A stretch of 64,000 nt of DNA, taken from positions 62,001 to 126,000 of the forward strand of contig CAXXCL010000004.1 of the NCBI GenBank assembly GCA_963668615.2. Reading direction: 5' to 3'. Source of the stretch: JAAYPI01 sp963668615. Lineage in GTDB: Bacteria; Bacteroidota; Bacteroidia; Bacteroidales; Paludibacteraceae. The notes beneath the pieces are model-generated. The model was not told the origin of the DNA. It searched no databases and saw nothing but the letters and a program-made list of their open reading frames with translations. A program made the position numbers and the translations under genes. Below are positions 43,034 to 52,812 of the stretch, in pieces (positions within the stretch are counted from its first letter, which is position 1; every line of letters begins with the position of its first letter).

Positions 43034-46000
43034 CTATCGTATAATCAGCTTATAGGTTGCACGAACAGTGTCCGTTATCATTTGTAACACGTACTGCCCG
43101 CTTGGTAGCGTTTCTTGATAATTCTCCCTATACCAACGGCTACCTCTCAACGTCCGTTCCTCTAATTTTATACCCTGTATAAGGTTATTCAATACCAAAC
43201 GCACCTCGGTTGTTTTAGCAAATTCCAACGTTACGGCAAAATTTCCATCCGAAGGATTGGGAGTAACCAAAAACTGTTGTAAAAAAGCTTCCTCGCCTTC
43301 TTCGTAGTCTCCAAGTTCGGAGTCCGGCACAATCTCTACAGTTTTGTAACGTGCCATTTCACAATCACCCTGCATACTTTTCATTCCAATAGTATATGTT
43401 CCATAATCAGAAAAACGTATATCTGCATACGACTCATCTTGGTTAGAAACCGTTAGGGCAGATGTTTCAGGCAATATCCATTGGGTAGTTTCCATCGTTG
43501 GAGAAGAAATATTGATAACCTTCACATCATCATTTGCTTTGGCTTTGCTCGCCATCAAAAAGTCGGCAACGATAACATCCGAACTTTGTTTTACCTGAAA
43601 ATCGTGCGTTTGTTCGCAATGGTTGCCTGTCGTAACAGAAACGTTGTAGTTTCCTTCTCGTGTAACGGTAATATCCGGTTCGGTGGACAAAAGAGCATTG
43701 TTTCTGAACCATTTATAGGTAGGATTAAGGGTCGATGCCTGTTCCACATTCAGGTCAATGCTCTGATCTTTACACAAAGTAATTACGTCAGCGGGAAATG
43801 TAATATGTACAGGTTGAGGTTCAGTGAGTACAAATGCCGTATCTTTGGTACAACCTACACCATCGGTTACGGTAGCACTGTATGCGCCGCCGGAAAGATT
43901 CTCCCGCAAGAAGTCCGCGGTAGTGTTGTCCTTCCATTGTACGGTATAATTTTCCACTCCATCTTTTGGAATAACCTGAATACTACCATTTTGACTATTT
44001 GCACAAGTAACGTTCTTTGCTATAGACTCAGACAATTGTATGTTGGAGAGAAAATCCAATGTAACGGAGCTTTTTTCAGAACAACCATTGGCATCTTTTA
44101 CCTGCACGTCATATTTATTGGCTGGCAGCTGATGTAACACAGAATCCCGACTATAAGCTGTTCCATTCGCCGTCCACTGATAGTTATACGGGTAAACACC
44201 TCCTTGAACGGATAAACTGATTGCTCCGTCACTTCCTCCGTAACAATTTACAGCCTTGGATTGAGACGTTATTACCAACTTTTCGGGTTGTTTGATTTCA
44301 ATATTTCCGATACTATTATTTGTCGGACACCCTTTTTCATCAATCATTCCCAAAAAATAAACTCCTGCGGACAAATTTTGAAAAGACTTGACAACACCTT
44401 GCGTAGTTCGAATAGTATCGAGAAGATGACCTTGAAAATTGTAGAGAGACACCCATAAACAACCCGTGCCACCTTCGGCAGACAGTTGTATACTGCCATC
44501 ACTACTACCGAAACAAGAAACAGGTGATGCTTTTGCGGATGAAAAATACAATTCCGGTATTCCTCCTTTTACAGTAACGGTAGCCTTGTGCCTATCTGCA
44601 CCGGAAAAATACGTTTCGTAGGTAGGGGAACTTGCTCCCAACTGTGAAGTATAATCTGCTACAGAGGAGGCGTCTGCCAACAAAGTATCGGTTACAAGAG
44701 TGTATTTTAAAGTAGGATATACGATGTGACTTCCTTCCAACTGTAAGGTGTAATCTCCTACTTCACAATTGCTTATTAATAGAGTATCCGTTACGAAAGT
44801 ATATTTTACGGTAGGGTATAAAGCACTTTGAACACTGACTATAAATTTCTCTCCCGTAGTAGGTTTCCTATCCAATACCACCTGAATCTGCCCTTTTTGG
44901 TAGGAGCAACGAGGCGAAATACCCGTTGCGGATATACCGGGTGAAGAAAGGATGGGTGTCAACAGCAATTTTTTATCTCCATCAACATACGAGTTTTCAA
45001 TTTGGATTTCTACCTTTTGATGATTTTTTACCAATGCAGTAAACTGTGAAGCCGAAAATAAGTCACTACCCTTTATGCTGCGTACCGGACAAGTTTCCGC
45101 ACTTCCACAAGCGGGAAAAGCAATACTACCCTGCCCTTGTACACCGTAATACCACTGATATGCATCTGTGGGCAATCCGGCAGTTGCTTTTACGGTAATT
45201 TCATCATCATAAGGCAAATACAAAATAGCAGATGCCGAATCGAGGTAATTGCCGTGGGTATCGTAATACGATAAATCAATCGTTTCCAAAGCCCTTATTT
45301 TAAAATCTTTCCACAAATAATGAGCTTTGTATGCAGCTATGGCAGCATACGGTACGTAAAGATAAATATTGGATGGAGTAATGCCACTAAAACCATTTCC
45401 ATCAGAATTGGGAGGAGTAAGCGATAAGGAAGTGATTTTTTGTAAACCACTCTGTTCGAAAGCAGATGCGTTTATGTAGGTAACTTTCTCGGGCAAAGTT
45501 ATTGTTTTAAGGTTTGTGGTCTCAGAAAAAGCCATACTATCGATACTTGTAAGTGAATTGGGTAAAACAATATGCTGCAAGCTTGTACATTTTCCAAAAC
45601 ACCATCCCCCAATTTTTTTAACATTTTGGGGAATATAAATACTATCTAAAGAAATGCAATTATAAAAAACTTCTGTTCCAATACTTGTAAGGGAATCAGG
45701 CAAGGTAATATGGTGCAGGTTTGCACACCCCTCAAAACACCATTCCCCAATTTCTTTAACATTTTTAGGTATTTGAATGCTATCCAAAGAAGTGCAATAA
45801 TAAAAAGCACGCTCTCCAATACTTACAAGAGAATTGGGTAAAATAATATGGTGCAAGTTTGTACAATCCCAGAAACAACCTCCTCCAATTCTTTTAACAC
45901 TTTCTGGAATAGAAAAACTATCCAAAGAAATACAATATTCAAAAGCTAGATGTCCAAGAGTTACCAAAGAATCAGGCAAGCTAATATGATGGAGGTTTGA

Positions 46001-46444
46001 ACAACCAGCAAAAGCTCCTTCTAAAATTTCTTTAACGTTTTCCGGGATATAAAGACTATCCAAAGAAGTACAACCAGAAAAAGCATACTCTCCGATACTT
46101 GTAAGGGAATTGGGCAAAATAATATGAGATAAGCTTTTACAACCAGCAAAAGCGATATAGCCAACACTTATAACGGTATTAGGCAAATTTACACCTGTAA
46201 TATTAGTACAAAAATAAAAAGCAGAATCTCCTATTTCATTTATTGTATAAGTTTTGTTGCTATAATTAACAGTTTCAGGCACAACAATATCTCCACTATA
46301 ACTACTAACATTTTTACTCAAATACGTTAGTTCAACGGTTGTACCGGAAGTAATATTATAGTAAATGCCTCCCTCTTTAAAATCGTATCCATAGAGCACG
46401 AACGAAAAACTGAACAGTAAAAAGGATAACAATATTTTTTTCAT
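43034..46444 (-). CDS. BspA-like LRR and SprB-repeat surface protein with T9SS sorting domain
   Basis: A 1136-residue cell-surface protein. It has a signal peptide (MKKILLSFLLFSFSFVLYG). About a dozen BspA/LRR_5 repeats follow (residues 40-345, e.g. NSLTSIGEYAFSGCTSLDSL), including four 46-residue double units. Beta-domains come next, and SprB-type repeats (VSCFGSSDGSIQLSAEGGTG, VNCYGGSDGAISLSVQGGVYPYNYQW, VTCANSQNGSIQVIPKDG). A type A T9SS C-terminal domain ends the protein (FLVTPNPSDGNFAVTLEF ... YVLQMITDTVRATYKLIIR). It would be exported by T9SS and anchored. It lies between the 1451-residue protein and the toxin carrier in one operon. Confidence 0.85.
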   Translation of the reverse strand: MKKILLSFLLFSFSFVLYGYDFKEGGIYYNITSGTTVELTYLSKNVSSYSGDIVVPETVNYSNKTYTINEIGDSAFYFCTNITGVNLPNTVISVGYIAFAGCKSLSHIILPNSLTSIGEYAFSGCTSLDSLYIPENVKEILEGAFAGCSNLHHISLPDSLVTLGHLAFEYCISLDSFSIPESVKRIGGGCFWDCTNLHHIILPNSLVSIGERAFYYCTSLDSIQIPKNVKEIGEWCFEGCANLHHITLPDSLTSIGTEVFYNCISLDSIYIPQNVKKIGGWCFGKCTSLQHIVLPNSLTSIDSMAFSETTNLKTITLPEKVTYINASAFEQSGLQKITSLSLTPPNSDGNGFSGITPSNIYLYVPYAAIAAYKAHYLWKDFKIRALETIDLSYYDTHGNYLDSASAILYLPYDDEITVKATAGLPTDAYQWYYGVQGQGSIAFPACGSAETCPVRSIKGSDLFSASQFTALVKNHQKVEIQIENSYVDGDKKLLLTPILSSPGISATGISPRCSYQKGQIQVVLDRKPTTGEKFIVSVQSALYPTVKYTFVTDTLLISNCEVGDYTLQLEGSHIVYPTLKYTLVTDTLLADASSVADYTSQLGASSPTYETYFSGADRHKATVTVKGGIPELYFSSAKASPVSCFGSSDGSIQLSAEGGTGCLWVSLYNFQGHLLDTIRTTQGVVKSFQNLSAGVYFLGMIDEKGCPTNNSIGNIEIKQPEKLVITSQSKAVNCYGGSDGAISLSVQGGVYPYNYQWTANGTAYSRDSVLHQLPANKYDVQVKDANGCSEKSSVTLDFLSNIQLSESIAKNVTCANSQNGSIQVIPKDGVENYTVQWKDNTTADFLRENLSGGAYSATVTDGVGCTKDTAFVLTEPQPVHITFPADVITLCKDQSIDLNVEQASTLNPTYKWFRNNALLSTEPDITVTREGNYNVSVTTGNHCEQTHDFQVKQSSDVIVADFLMASKAKANDDVKVINISSPTMETTQWILPETSALTVSNQDESYADIRFSDYGTYTIGMKSMQGDCEMARYKTVEIVPDSELGDYEEGEEAFLQQFLVTPNPSDGNFAVTLEFAKTTEVRLVLNNLIQGIKLEERTLRGSRWYRENYQETLPSGQYVLQMITDTVRATYKLIIR
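45517..46070 (-). repeat. Four tandem 138-bp repeats inside the LRR gene
   Basis: The codons for SLDSLYIPENVKEI..., SLDSFSIPESVKRI..., SLDSIQIPKNVKEI... and SLDSIYIPQNVKKI... form four similar 138-bp units (46 residues, two LRR turns each). Similarity at DNA level suggests recent duplication and possible copy-number variation. The borders are approximate. Confidence 0.6.
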
Positions 46445-46469
46445 CTTTTAAAAATTTTATATCGAACTA

Positions 46470-49400
46470 TCACGGTTTTTTAAAATTCATATCGGTTTGC
46501 GAACTTACCGTGCCATTGGGCAATACATACAGTACGTGTACCTTATAAGTGGCTGCAGGTATAAGCTTAAACTCATAATTGAGTATTTTTTTTGCATACG
46601 CACTGTTTGCTATTGAAAGTTGTGCATTAGCAGCTTGCTGGCGTATGTTTACAAAATCACGGTAATAGTACTGCGGAACTGTATATTGGTACGGGAAAAC
46701 AGTCGTCAGGTAATACTCATTATTACTGTTCAGAGCTGATAAATAGGGGTTTTGTACTTCCACCGCTTTAAAGGGAGGAACACCCAACACTGTGGTATTC
46801 CGATAGTCCATCTTTAGTGGACTTGCAACATATCCCTGATAAATAACAGGGTACATCTCTTGTTTGTAATACGTATCTTCACCTGTAGCTTCTGCCTTTA
46901 CCAAAGGCTTACTGCCGGTATAATCGGTACCCACCAATTCTGCCACGTCAAAGGCTTCCATATTTTTGGTATTATAACCCAAACTAAGCATTGTTGTACT
47001 TAATTCATTTACAAACGGTTGGGTAAATGTTATGGCTTTTATCCGTTTATCAAACGTTTCGTATTTACTTGTTTTAAAGGCATAATTGAGCAATGTTTTT
47101 GCCTGTGTGTTGACTTGTCCGGTTGTCGTTTTTGCCCGTGCATTTATCTGCAAATTATACAGCGTACTGCCGACCAAACCGGCAGGTATATCAAAATTTA
47201 ATAGTTTCTTTGTTGCATCATACTGTAGAGGCATACTGATAATTGCTCCATTAGCTTGTACAAAATCTGCCGTACACTGACTATTTCCAAACAAATCGTT
47301 TTGTGCTTGTTTCAATTTGATGAAACCTTTGTTAGATTCCTTGCAATGGAAATTCCGCTGGTCGACAACAGGATATGCATATTCCATATTGGTCACAGGG
47401 ATAGATTGAGGTGCATTTCCGGTAGTAAAACTAAACGTTTTCTTTTCCTCCATTGTTTCTCCTTTGACGCTATAATAGGTTTGCCATTTGCTCTTTTTAT
47501 ATTCTTCATATTGTACGTTTACAAAGGCTGTGTATTTAGTCTTGGATTGTAAAATTTCAGTTGGATAAAAACTTAACATATCCTTAGCGTCATTCCACTT
47601 AATTTCTCCCACAACTTTTACTCCTGCAGAATTTTTGACTGAAAACTCTTTCAATGCAACGCGTTTTTGTGAAGAGCTTTCGTTCATCGCTACTCCTATG
47701 GGCAGGGAGAAAGAAACTTGCGGCACTACAAACACATCTGCGGTAGTAGTCGGAGTCGTCGTCTTTATCAACTTAAACTCGACTTCGGAAGTCTGAGACG
47801 TTATCAAATCACATCGTTTTCCAAAAGAAAGGTCAAAATGTCCACTTCCTTTTATGGCACCATGTAGGAAGCTATATTTTACACCTATTCGTCCTTCCAT
47901 CCAAGTAGGATTGGGTAGTTGAGCTTGAAGCAAAGCTGCCGCAGAACCATTTATGATGTCAAAATAGTATCTTTTACCAATAAATTTTCCAGTAACACCC
48001 AATTCACCTTGTAAAAAAGCATAAACTTGTCCTTGTGCATACCATCCATCTAAACCAATATTTCCGGAACAACCTCTGCAATAAGCATTTTCGTATTGTT
48101 TCATCATGATATCGAATCCGACTTGCGAATTGAATCGGGCATAAAAAATCAAACACCTTAAATCTCCCGTGTCAAATCCCAAACTCGAACCAAATGCGAA
48201 GCCTCTACCGGTTGACAATTCGTCTAACTGACGAGCTGAAGTCAACGAATTTTGGGACATATTTAAGATTTTCATTACTTCTTGAGGAGGTGTTGCCGCA
48301 GCAGGAATTCCATCTCCAACCATAAAATAAGATTTTGAAGAAGCCGTTATTACATCGCTAATTCCCATTGTCAGTCCTATCGGTTTGGTAGGGGTTCCCA
48401 TGTGTAAATACCACTTGTTAGGGTCAATATGGAGGGCACTCCACCCTGCTATATTATCAGTCGAGGAACCTCTAATCAATCCTTTAGCTACGTAAGCAGA
48501 TACTTTAAAATTAGCATCAAAATTTTTATTGGCAAATCCATACTCAATGGCTATTTGAGCATTTAAACCCTCTTGCACTTTCCCCTTGGAATCGGACAAC
48601 TCATTCGCCGCCTTATTCGGATCAGTGGTTTTCAAATTTGAAAGTCCGTCTAAACCGTACCGTGCAGCATAGTCATTTTCTTTTTTAATAGCTGTAGTCT
48701 GTACTTTTGAAACATAGTCTGAAATATTACTTACCCCGGGCAAACTACCCATAAATTTGGCATGTCCGTAAAATCCTATAAAATTAAGTCCTCCATACCT
48801 GTTGAACAGTATCTCAAAACTGGCATCACAATCCAAAACTTCTTTCCTCGCAATAGCAAACAAAACACCGGCTTTAAGTCCCAGTCCGACATTGCTACTG
48901 GGTATATACTTACAAGTGGTGTTAGACAATGTCGTTCCCGTGCTTTTATTCATAGCATAAGATGCACCACCGGAAAATCCGGTAAGAGTAACGGCTCCTA
49001 AAGGTATGCCGGCAGGAAAAACCGCCTTAGCATCTACGTACCAATAAGAAAAATCCGTTTTACCAAACATGGCACTTGCTTCTGCCTCAAAGCCGGGCAA
49101 ACCTTTAGACAACGATAATTTAACATTTCCACCGACACCATTGCCGTATGTAGGGTCATTTTCTTTAAGAGTTAAAGACCCTGATAAACTGATAACTTCT
49201 GCAATACTGGCATCTACGACGATGTCATCCAATTCGTATTTTTTATATTTCCAAGCATTGCCGGTTTGTTCGGTTGGTCTTTCTCCGATTAATCTAAAAG
49301 AAGTTTGAGCTTGTACGATATCCGCTAATTTAAGCCCTAAATTTAAATGCAAAGCTACTTCATTATCGTGTGCAGATAATCCTATCTGTTGGATGGAAAG

Positions 49401-50825
49401 AGGTAGATTGACCAATGAAACTTTTCCGGTATATCCAAAATAATCGGCAGAAATATAGGGCGATACTGTTTGAAGTTGTAACGATTGGAAAGTAATTCCC
49501 TTAAAACTAGCTGTTTCTTTGTTGCTTTTTTCGTTTTTGAGAGATATTCCCATTGAACCGTGCAAACAAGCTTCGGGCACAAATTTTTTGTCTGCAACAA
49601 CCATTTTTACATAAGAATTCGGCAACAAGGTAGCTTGAGCTTTAAATACATCGAAAGATAAAGTATCTACGGGATTTACTACTAATTGATACTGGTTGTC
49701 TGCATCCATCAGGGCATTGTACGTTAGTTTGCAATTTTTTCCCAAAGGCAGTCCTATCCAACCGCCAAATCCTGCCTGAGTGATTCGATTGGCTTCCAAA
49801 GCCAAATTAAATCTGTCCACAGAGAATTTCCATCCCGAGGCACTTCCCTTATCATAAGGCAATAGCGGAACATTTGCCAAGAAAGCTCCCGTAATACCAT
49901 TTCCGTCAATGAGTAAATGATTGGCTTCGAAAGAAACCGGATTATCCGGATTATCTTTATTGGTAAACTGTTTCGGTAACGATACTTTTATGTTGTCAGC
50001 ATACACACCACGCCACAGTTGTTCTTCTCCGGCAATCAAGTAAGTACTCTGATAATCTTTCGGAAAAACAATACTTTCGGAGTTTCTACTATCGCTAAAG
50101 TCAAAAACGGTATTTTTGCAAGAAAAAACGAAACCGTCTAATCCGACCACTGCAAAATCGGGCAAATCAATTCCGACAAGCACATCATTCCAGTCAGTAA
50201 CAACCGTATGAAAATCAGCAGAAACAGCATTGCCTGTAGGTACGCCCTTATTGACTGTAGTCATCAAACCTTTTGAAAATTCGATGGCTGCCGTAATACC
50301 AATTTCCGTAATTCCTTTGCAAGACAGTTTGGCATAAGTCAACTCTTCATTATCAATTGTTTGTGGACTAAAAGAACCTTTAAGGGTTAGTTTACCTGAA
50401 TTGGAAAACAGAGGAATTTCGACATCTCCCAATAGTTGTAATTTGGCATCTCCTATTATACCACCATTATACGAAAGTTTGACGTCATTCATCCCGAAGA
50501 TAAGTTCCTTGCCATCACCTTGCGGAATCTTTATTTTGGCAAAAACATCTATGGAAGCATAATCTTTGTAGTAAACCACCTTATATACGGCTACGGTAAC
50601 ACTTGTATTGCCTAAAGTATGCTGTATTCCGACGGGCAAGGTATTCAAATTTTCCGGACTTAATGTTTCGGTATATCGTTGTAATGTTTCCAACGTCGAA
50701 AAAACATCGACAGCCTTCTCTTTGCTCAGCAAACTTTCTCCTGCATACATGGTAAAAATTGTACAGGTATATACAAGTACAATGGTTATCAGACGTGTAA
50801 AAAAGTGAGGAAACTCTCTTTTCAT
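46470..50825 (-). CDS. Giant exported protein of the toxin locus, unknown function
   Basis: 1451 residues from the ATG at 50825; the frame extends to a TTG three codons earlier. The signal peptide is about MKREFPHFFTRLITIVLVYTCTIFTMYAG. The body is rich in long beta-like alternating stretches (repeated LTLKGSFSP, LSLSKGLPGFEAEASAMFGKTDFSYWYVDAKAVFP, GRIGVKYSFLHGAIKGSGHFDLSFGKRCD), like a large barrel or beta-solenoid. An Ig/Fn-like region (about 1040-1130) and a helical end follow. A CRGC motif is near 920. No T9SS sorting domain is seen. No family was recognised. The operon position suggests a scaffold or conduit for the carrier protein. Confidence 0.6.
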   Translation of the reverse strand: MKREFPHFFTRLITIVLVYTCTIFTMYAGESLLSKEKAVDVFSTLETLQRYTETLSPENLNTLPVGIQHTLGNTSVTVAVYKVVYYKDYASIDVFAKIKIPQGDGKELIFGMNDVKLSYNGGIIGDAKLQLLGDVEIPLFSNSGKLTLKGSFSPQTIDNEELTYAKLSCKGITEIGITAAIEFSKGLMTTVNKGVPTGNAVSADFHTVVTDWNDVLVGIDLPDFAVVGLDGFVFSCKNTVFDFSDSRNSESIVFPKDYQSTYLIAGEEQLWRGVYADNIKVSLPKQFTNKDNPDNPVSFEANHLLIDGNGITGAFLANVPLLPYDKGSASGWKFSVDRFNLALEANRITQAGFGGWIGLPLGKNCKLTYNALMDADNQYQLVVNPVDTLSFDVFKAQATLLPNSYVKMVVADKKFVPEACLHGSMGISLKNEKSNKETASFKGITFQSLQLQTVSPYISADYFGYTGKVSLVNLPLSIQQIGLSAHDNEVALHLNLGLKLADIVQAQTSFRLIGERPTEQTGNAWKYKKYELDDIVVDASIAEVISLSGSLTLKENDPTYGNGVGGNVKLSLSKGLPGFEAEASAMFGKTDFSYWYVDAKAVFPAGIPLGAVTLTGFSGGASYAMNKSTGTTLSNTTCKYIPSSNVGLGLKAGVLFAIARKEVLDCDASFEILFNRYGGLNFIGFYGHAKFMGSLPGVSNISDYVSKVQTTAIKKENDYAARYGLDGLSNLKTTDPNKAANELSDSKGKVQEGLNAQIAIEYGFANKNFDANFKVSAYVAKGLIRGSSTDNIAGWSALHIDPNKWYLHMGTPTKPIGLTMGISDVITASSKSYFMVGDGIPAAATPPQEVMKILNMSQNSLTSARQLDELSTGRGFAFGSSLGFDTGDLRCLIFYARFNSQVGFDIMMKQYENAYCRGCSGNIGLDGWYAQGQVYAFLQGELGVTGKFIGKRYYFDIINGSAAALLQAQLPNPTWMEGRIGVKYSFLHGAIKGSGHFDLSFGKRCDLITSQTSEVEFKLIKTTTPTTTADVFVVPQVSFSLPIGVAMNESSSQKRVALKEFSVKNSAGVKVVGEIKWNDAKDMLSFYPTEILQSKTKYTAFVNVQYEEYKKSKWQTYYSVKGETMEEKKTFSFTTGNAPQSIPVTNMEYAYPVVDQRNFHCKESNKGFIKLKQAQNDLFGNSQCTADFVQANGAIISMPLQYDATKKLLNFDIPAGLVGSTLYNLQINARAKTTTGQVNTQAKTLLNYAFKTSKYETFDKRIKAITFTQPFVNELSTTMLSLGYNTKNMEAFDVAELVGTDYTGSKPLVKAEATGEDTYYKQEMYPVIYQGYVASPLKMDYRNTTVLGVPPFKAVEVQNPYLSALNSNNEYYLTTVFPYQYTVPQYYYRDFVNIRQQAANAQLSIANSAYAKKILNYEFKLIPAATYKVHVLYVLPNGTVSSQTDMNFKKP

Positions 50826-50878
50826 GTATCTCAATTTTTATGATATTCTTTTGTTCATTAATAAAAGCCTCATTCCTC

Positions 50879-52590
50879 CTAAAAAGTATAATTATAAGAC
50901 AGAGTAATGTTAAGATAATAGGTATCCGAGGACTGCTGCTTACACTGATATTGATAAATACCACTTACGTTAAAAGTATGTTTCTTTAACAACGTGTAGC
51001 CGGCATAAAGTCGGAAATTGGTTATAAATTGCTCATAAACATCGTTTGTATAACTCCAATTGCAAGAAGAAGAAAGACCCGATTGAATCGTTTTATTCAA
51101 AAAGCGAGCAGATAAAGCTAATGTCGGACCAAACATCAAAGTACGATTGTCCTCCATCGAATTATGGGTTATATTGAATGACGAATTGAGACCAACGCCC
51201 TTTTTAAGTTGCTGAATACTATGCAAAATAGAAGCATTTATCATGGTCATGTCATTGGTCGGTTGAGAAACACCCTCATAGGTATCTTTGGCTGTTTGCC
51301 ATGTTGTATTCAGTTGTAAACTTTGTGCTTGAGTTTCCGTTTGTTGGAGTTGATAGGTGATACCTAAAGTTGCATTTTGCGATAATTGGAGAAAATCTAA
51401 GGTATCCAAATTCTGCACGACACTGTACTGATTTATATAATCAAATTGCGACTTAACATTCTTATATGTTTGGAAGTTAGAATAGTTGGCATTGACAGAA
51501 AACTGTTTAACAGGATTGTAAGTAACGGCTATTGCCCCCACAAAACGCTCCGTTCTACTCTCCTTGGTATTATCCAAATCATCATTTTGCATACCGACAT
51601 TAGCAGAAAGATTCAGTTTATCTCTCAACAAAAAAGTAGCAAAATTCAGGGTAATATTTTCATAATCGTTGTTGCTGTAATAGGTTCCCAAAGTTGTGTA
51701 CTGAGGATCTATTCGTTCATATTTTATAGCAATATCATTTTTCAAAAAACGATATGACAAACCCACATTATATGCTTGGTAAAAAACTACGCTGGCATCA
51801 TCGGCAATACGCAAATCTCTTTCCAAAAAGCTAAAAGCATATTCTCCCATGAGGCGAAAATTACCCGACAGGTTTACCGTCATTTCCAATTGTGAAGCAA
51901 TATTCTGCTGCGGATATATACCCAAACTGTCAGGTGTATAGGATAACGAATGTTCATCATCCTTTGCTAAAAAGACACTTGAACCTATTGAAAAAAACAT
52001 CGTGATCATAACGAAGTTTAGCCCCCACACCCATTCTTTTGTAAGCAGCTAACACGGCAGTGTTGGTGGAATCATACTCTACTTTTCGTTGCATTTGACC
52101 GTACATAGCAGCCACTTTCCACCTACCGGGCGAAAGTTCCAAACCGACTCCGGTAAATTGATGGTCGGATAAAGTGTAAGGAGAAAATACCATAGAAATA
52201 TCGCCCAAATGAACAGTTGCCCACTTGTAAGAAGGATGCAAGCTAAAACGGTTGGGTAACGTCGGATAAGTAAAAATTGCTCCCGCTATTGGTTAAATTA
52301 ATACTAAGAGGAACATTAACCGTATTGAAAAGTCGGAAATTAACATTTCCTGCTACAAAATAATTGAAAGGGTCTCTTTGGGAGGAAACGTTTCCCATAT
52401 AGTAAATACCACTGAGAGAAAGACCTCCATTGACTTTTAGCCACTGTTGCTTAGAAAAATTATTTTTTGTATCTTCTATTCTGATATTTTGGGCATAACC
52501 CATTACCCAACATCCCCAAAAGATAAAAACAACGGAAATTTTGATAAAAGACAATACACTTATAGGCTTGAATTTTGATGCTCTTGCCAC
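50879..52590 (-). pseudogene. Outer-membrane beta-barrel protein, two frameshifts
   Basis: Three overlapping frames (52590-52243, 52241-51957, 52030-50879) encode one protein of about 570 residues. It has a signal peptide ending GYAQ, then strand-rich sequence such as SLHPSYKWATVHLGDISMVFSPYTLSDHQFTGVGLELSPGRWKVAAMYGQMQ, ending in NITLSYNYTF with a terminal aromatic as in outer-membrane barrels. The first break is an extra A in the A5 run at 52272-52276; with four, it reads SNFTYPTLPNRFSLHPSYKW. The second is an extra A in the A7 run at 51991-51997; with six, it reads DHDVFSIGSSVFLAKDDEHS. Both are homopolymer +1 errors, so the gene may be intact in the real genome. It starts with GTG and is the first gene of the toxin operon. 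Confidence 0.75.
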
Positions 52591-52616
52591 ATTTAATAGT
52601 TTACGTTAAGGTGCTG

Positions 52617-52648
52617 CAAAGGTAAATTTTTATATTTACTTACAAAAA
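52617..52648 (-). promoter_or_regulatory. Promoter of the toxin-locus operon
   Basis: On the minus strand, TTTTTG (52648-52643), an 18-base spacer and TACCTTTG (52624-52617) match the Bacteroidota -33/-7 consensus. The predicted start of transcription is about 20 bases before the GTG of the barrel gene. It is the only clear promoter found before the genes down to 38479. Confidence 0.6.
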
Positions 52649-52812
52649 GAAAAAGTTACTATACGTTAATTTTCTTAAAAAAAGATGATTGAACATCTCT
52701 AAAACACTTATCTTTGGAAAAAGAAAAAGTAACAAAAAGTACACATATTCCTAAATGCCACACGGAAAATTCGTGCTACGGGGGGGGAAGGAAAAGTGTA
52801 AAAACAAAATCC

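Noticed and set aside
43481..44137. 218-codon plus-strand frame opposite the SprB region
   Set aside because: Composition mirrors the minus-strand gene; no protein-like features or start context.
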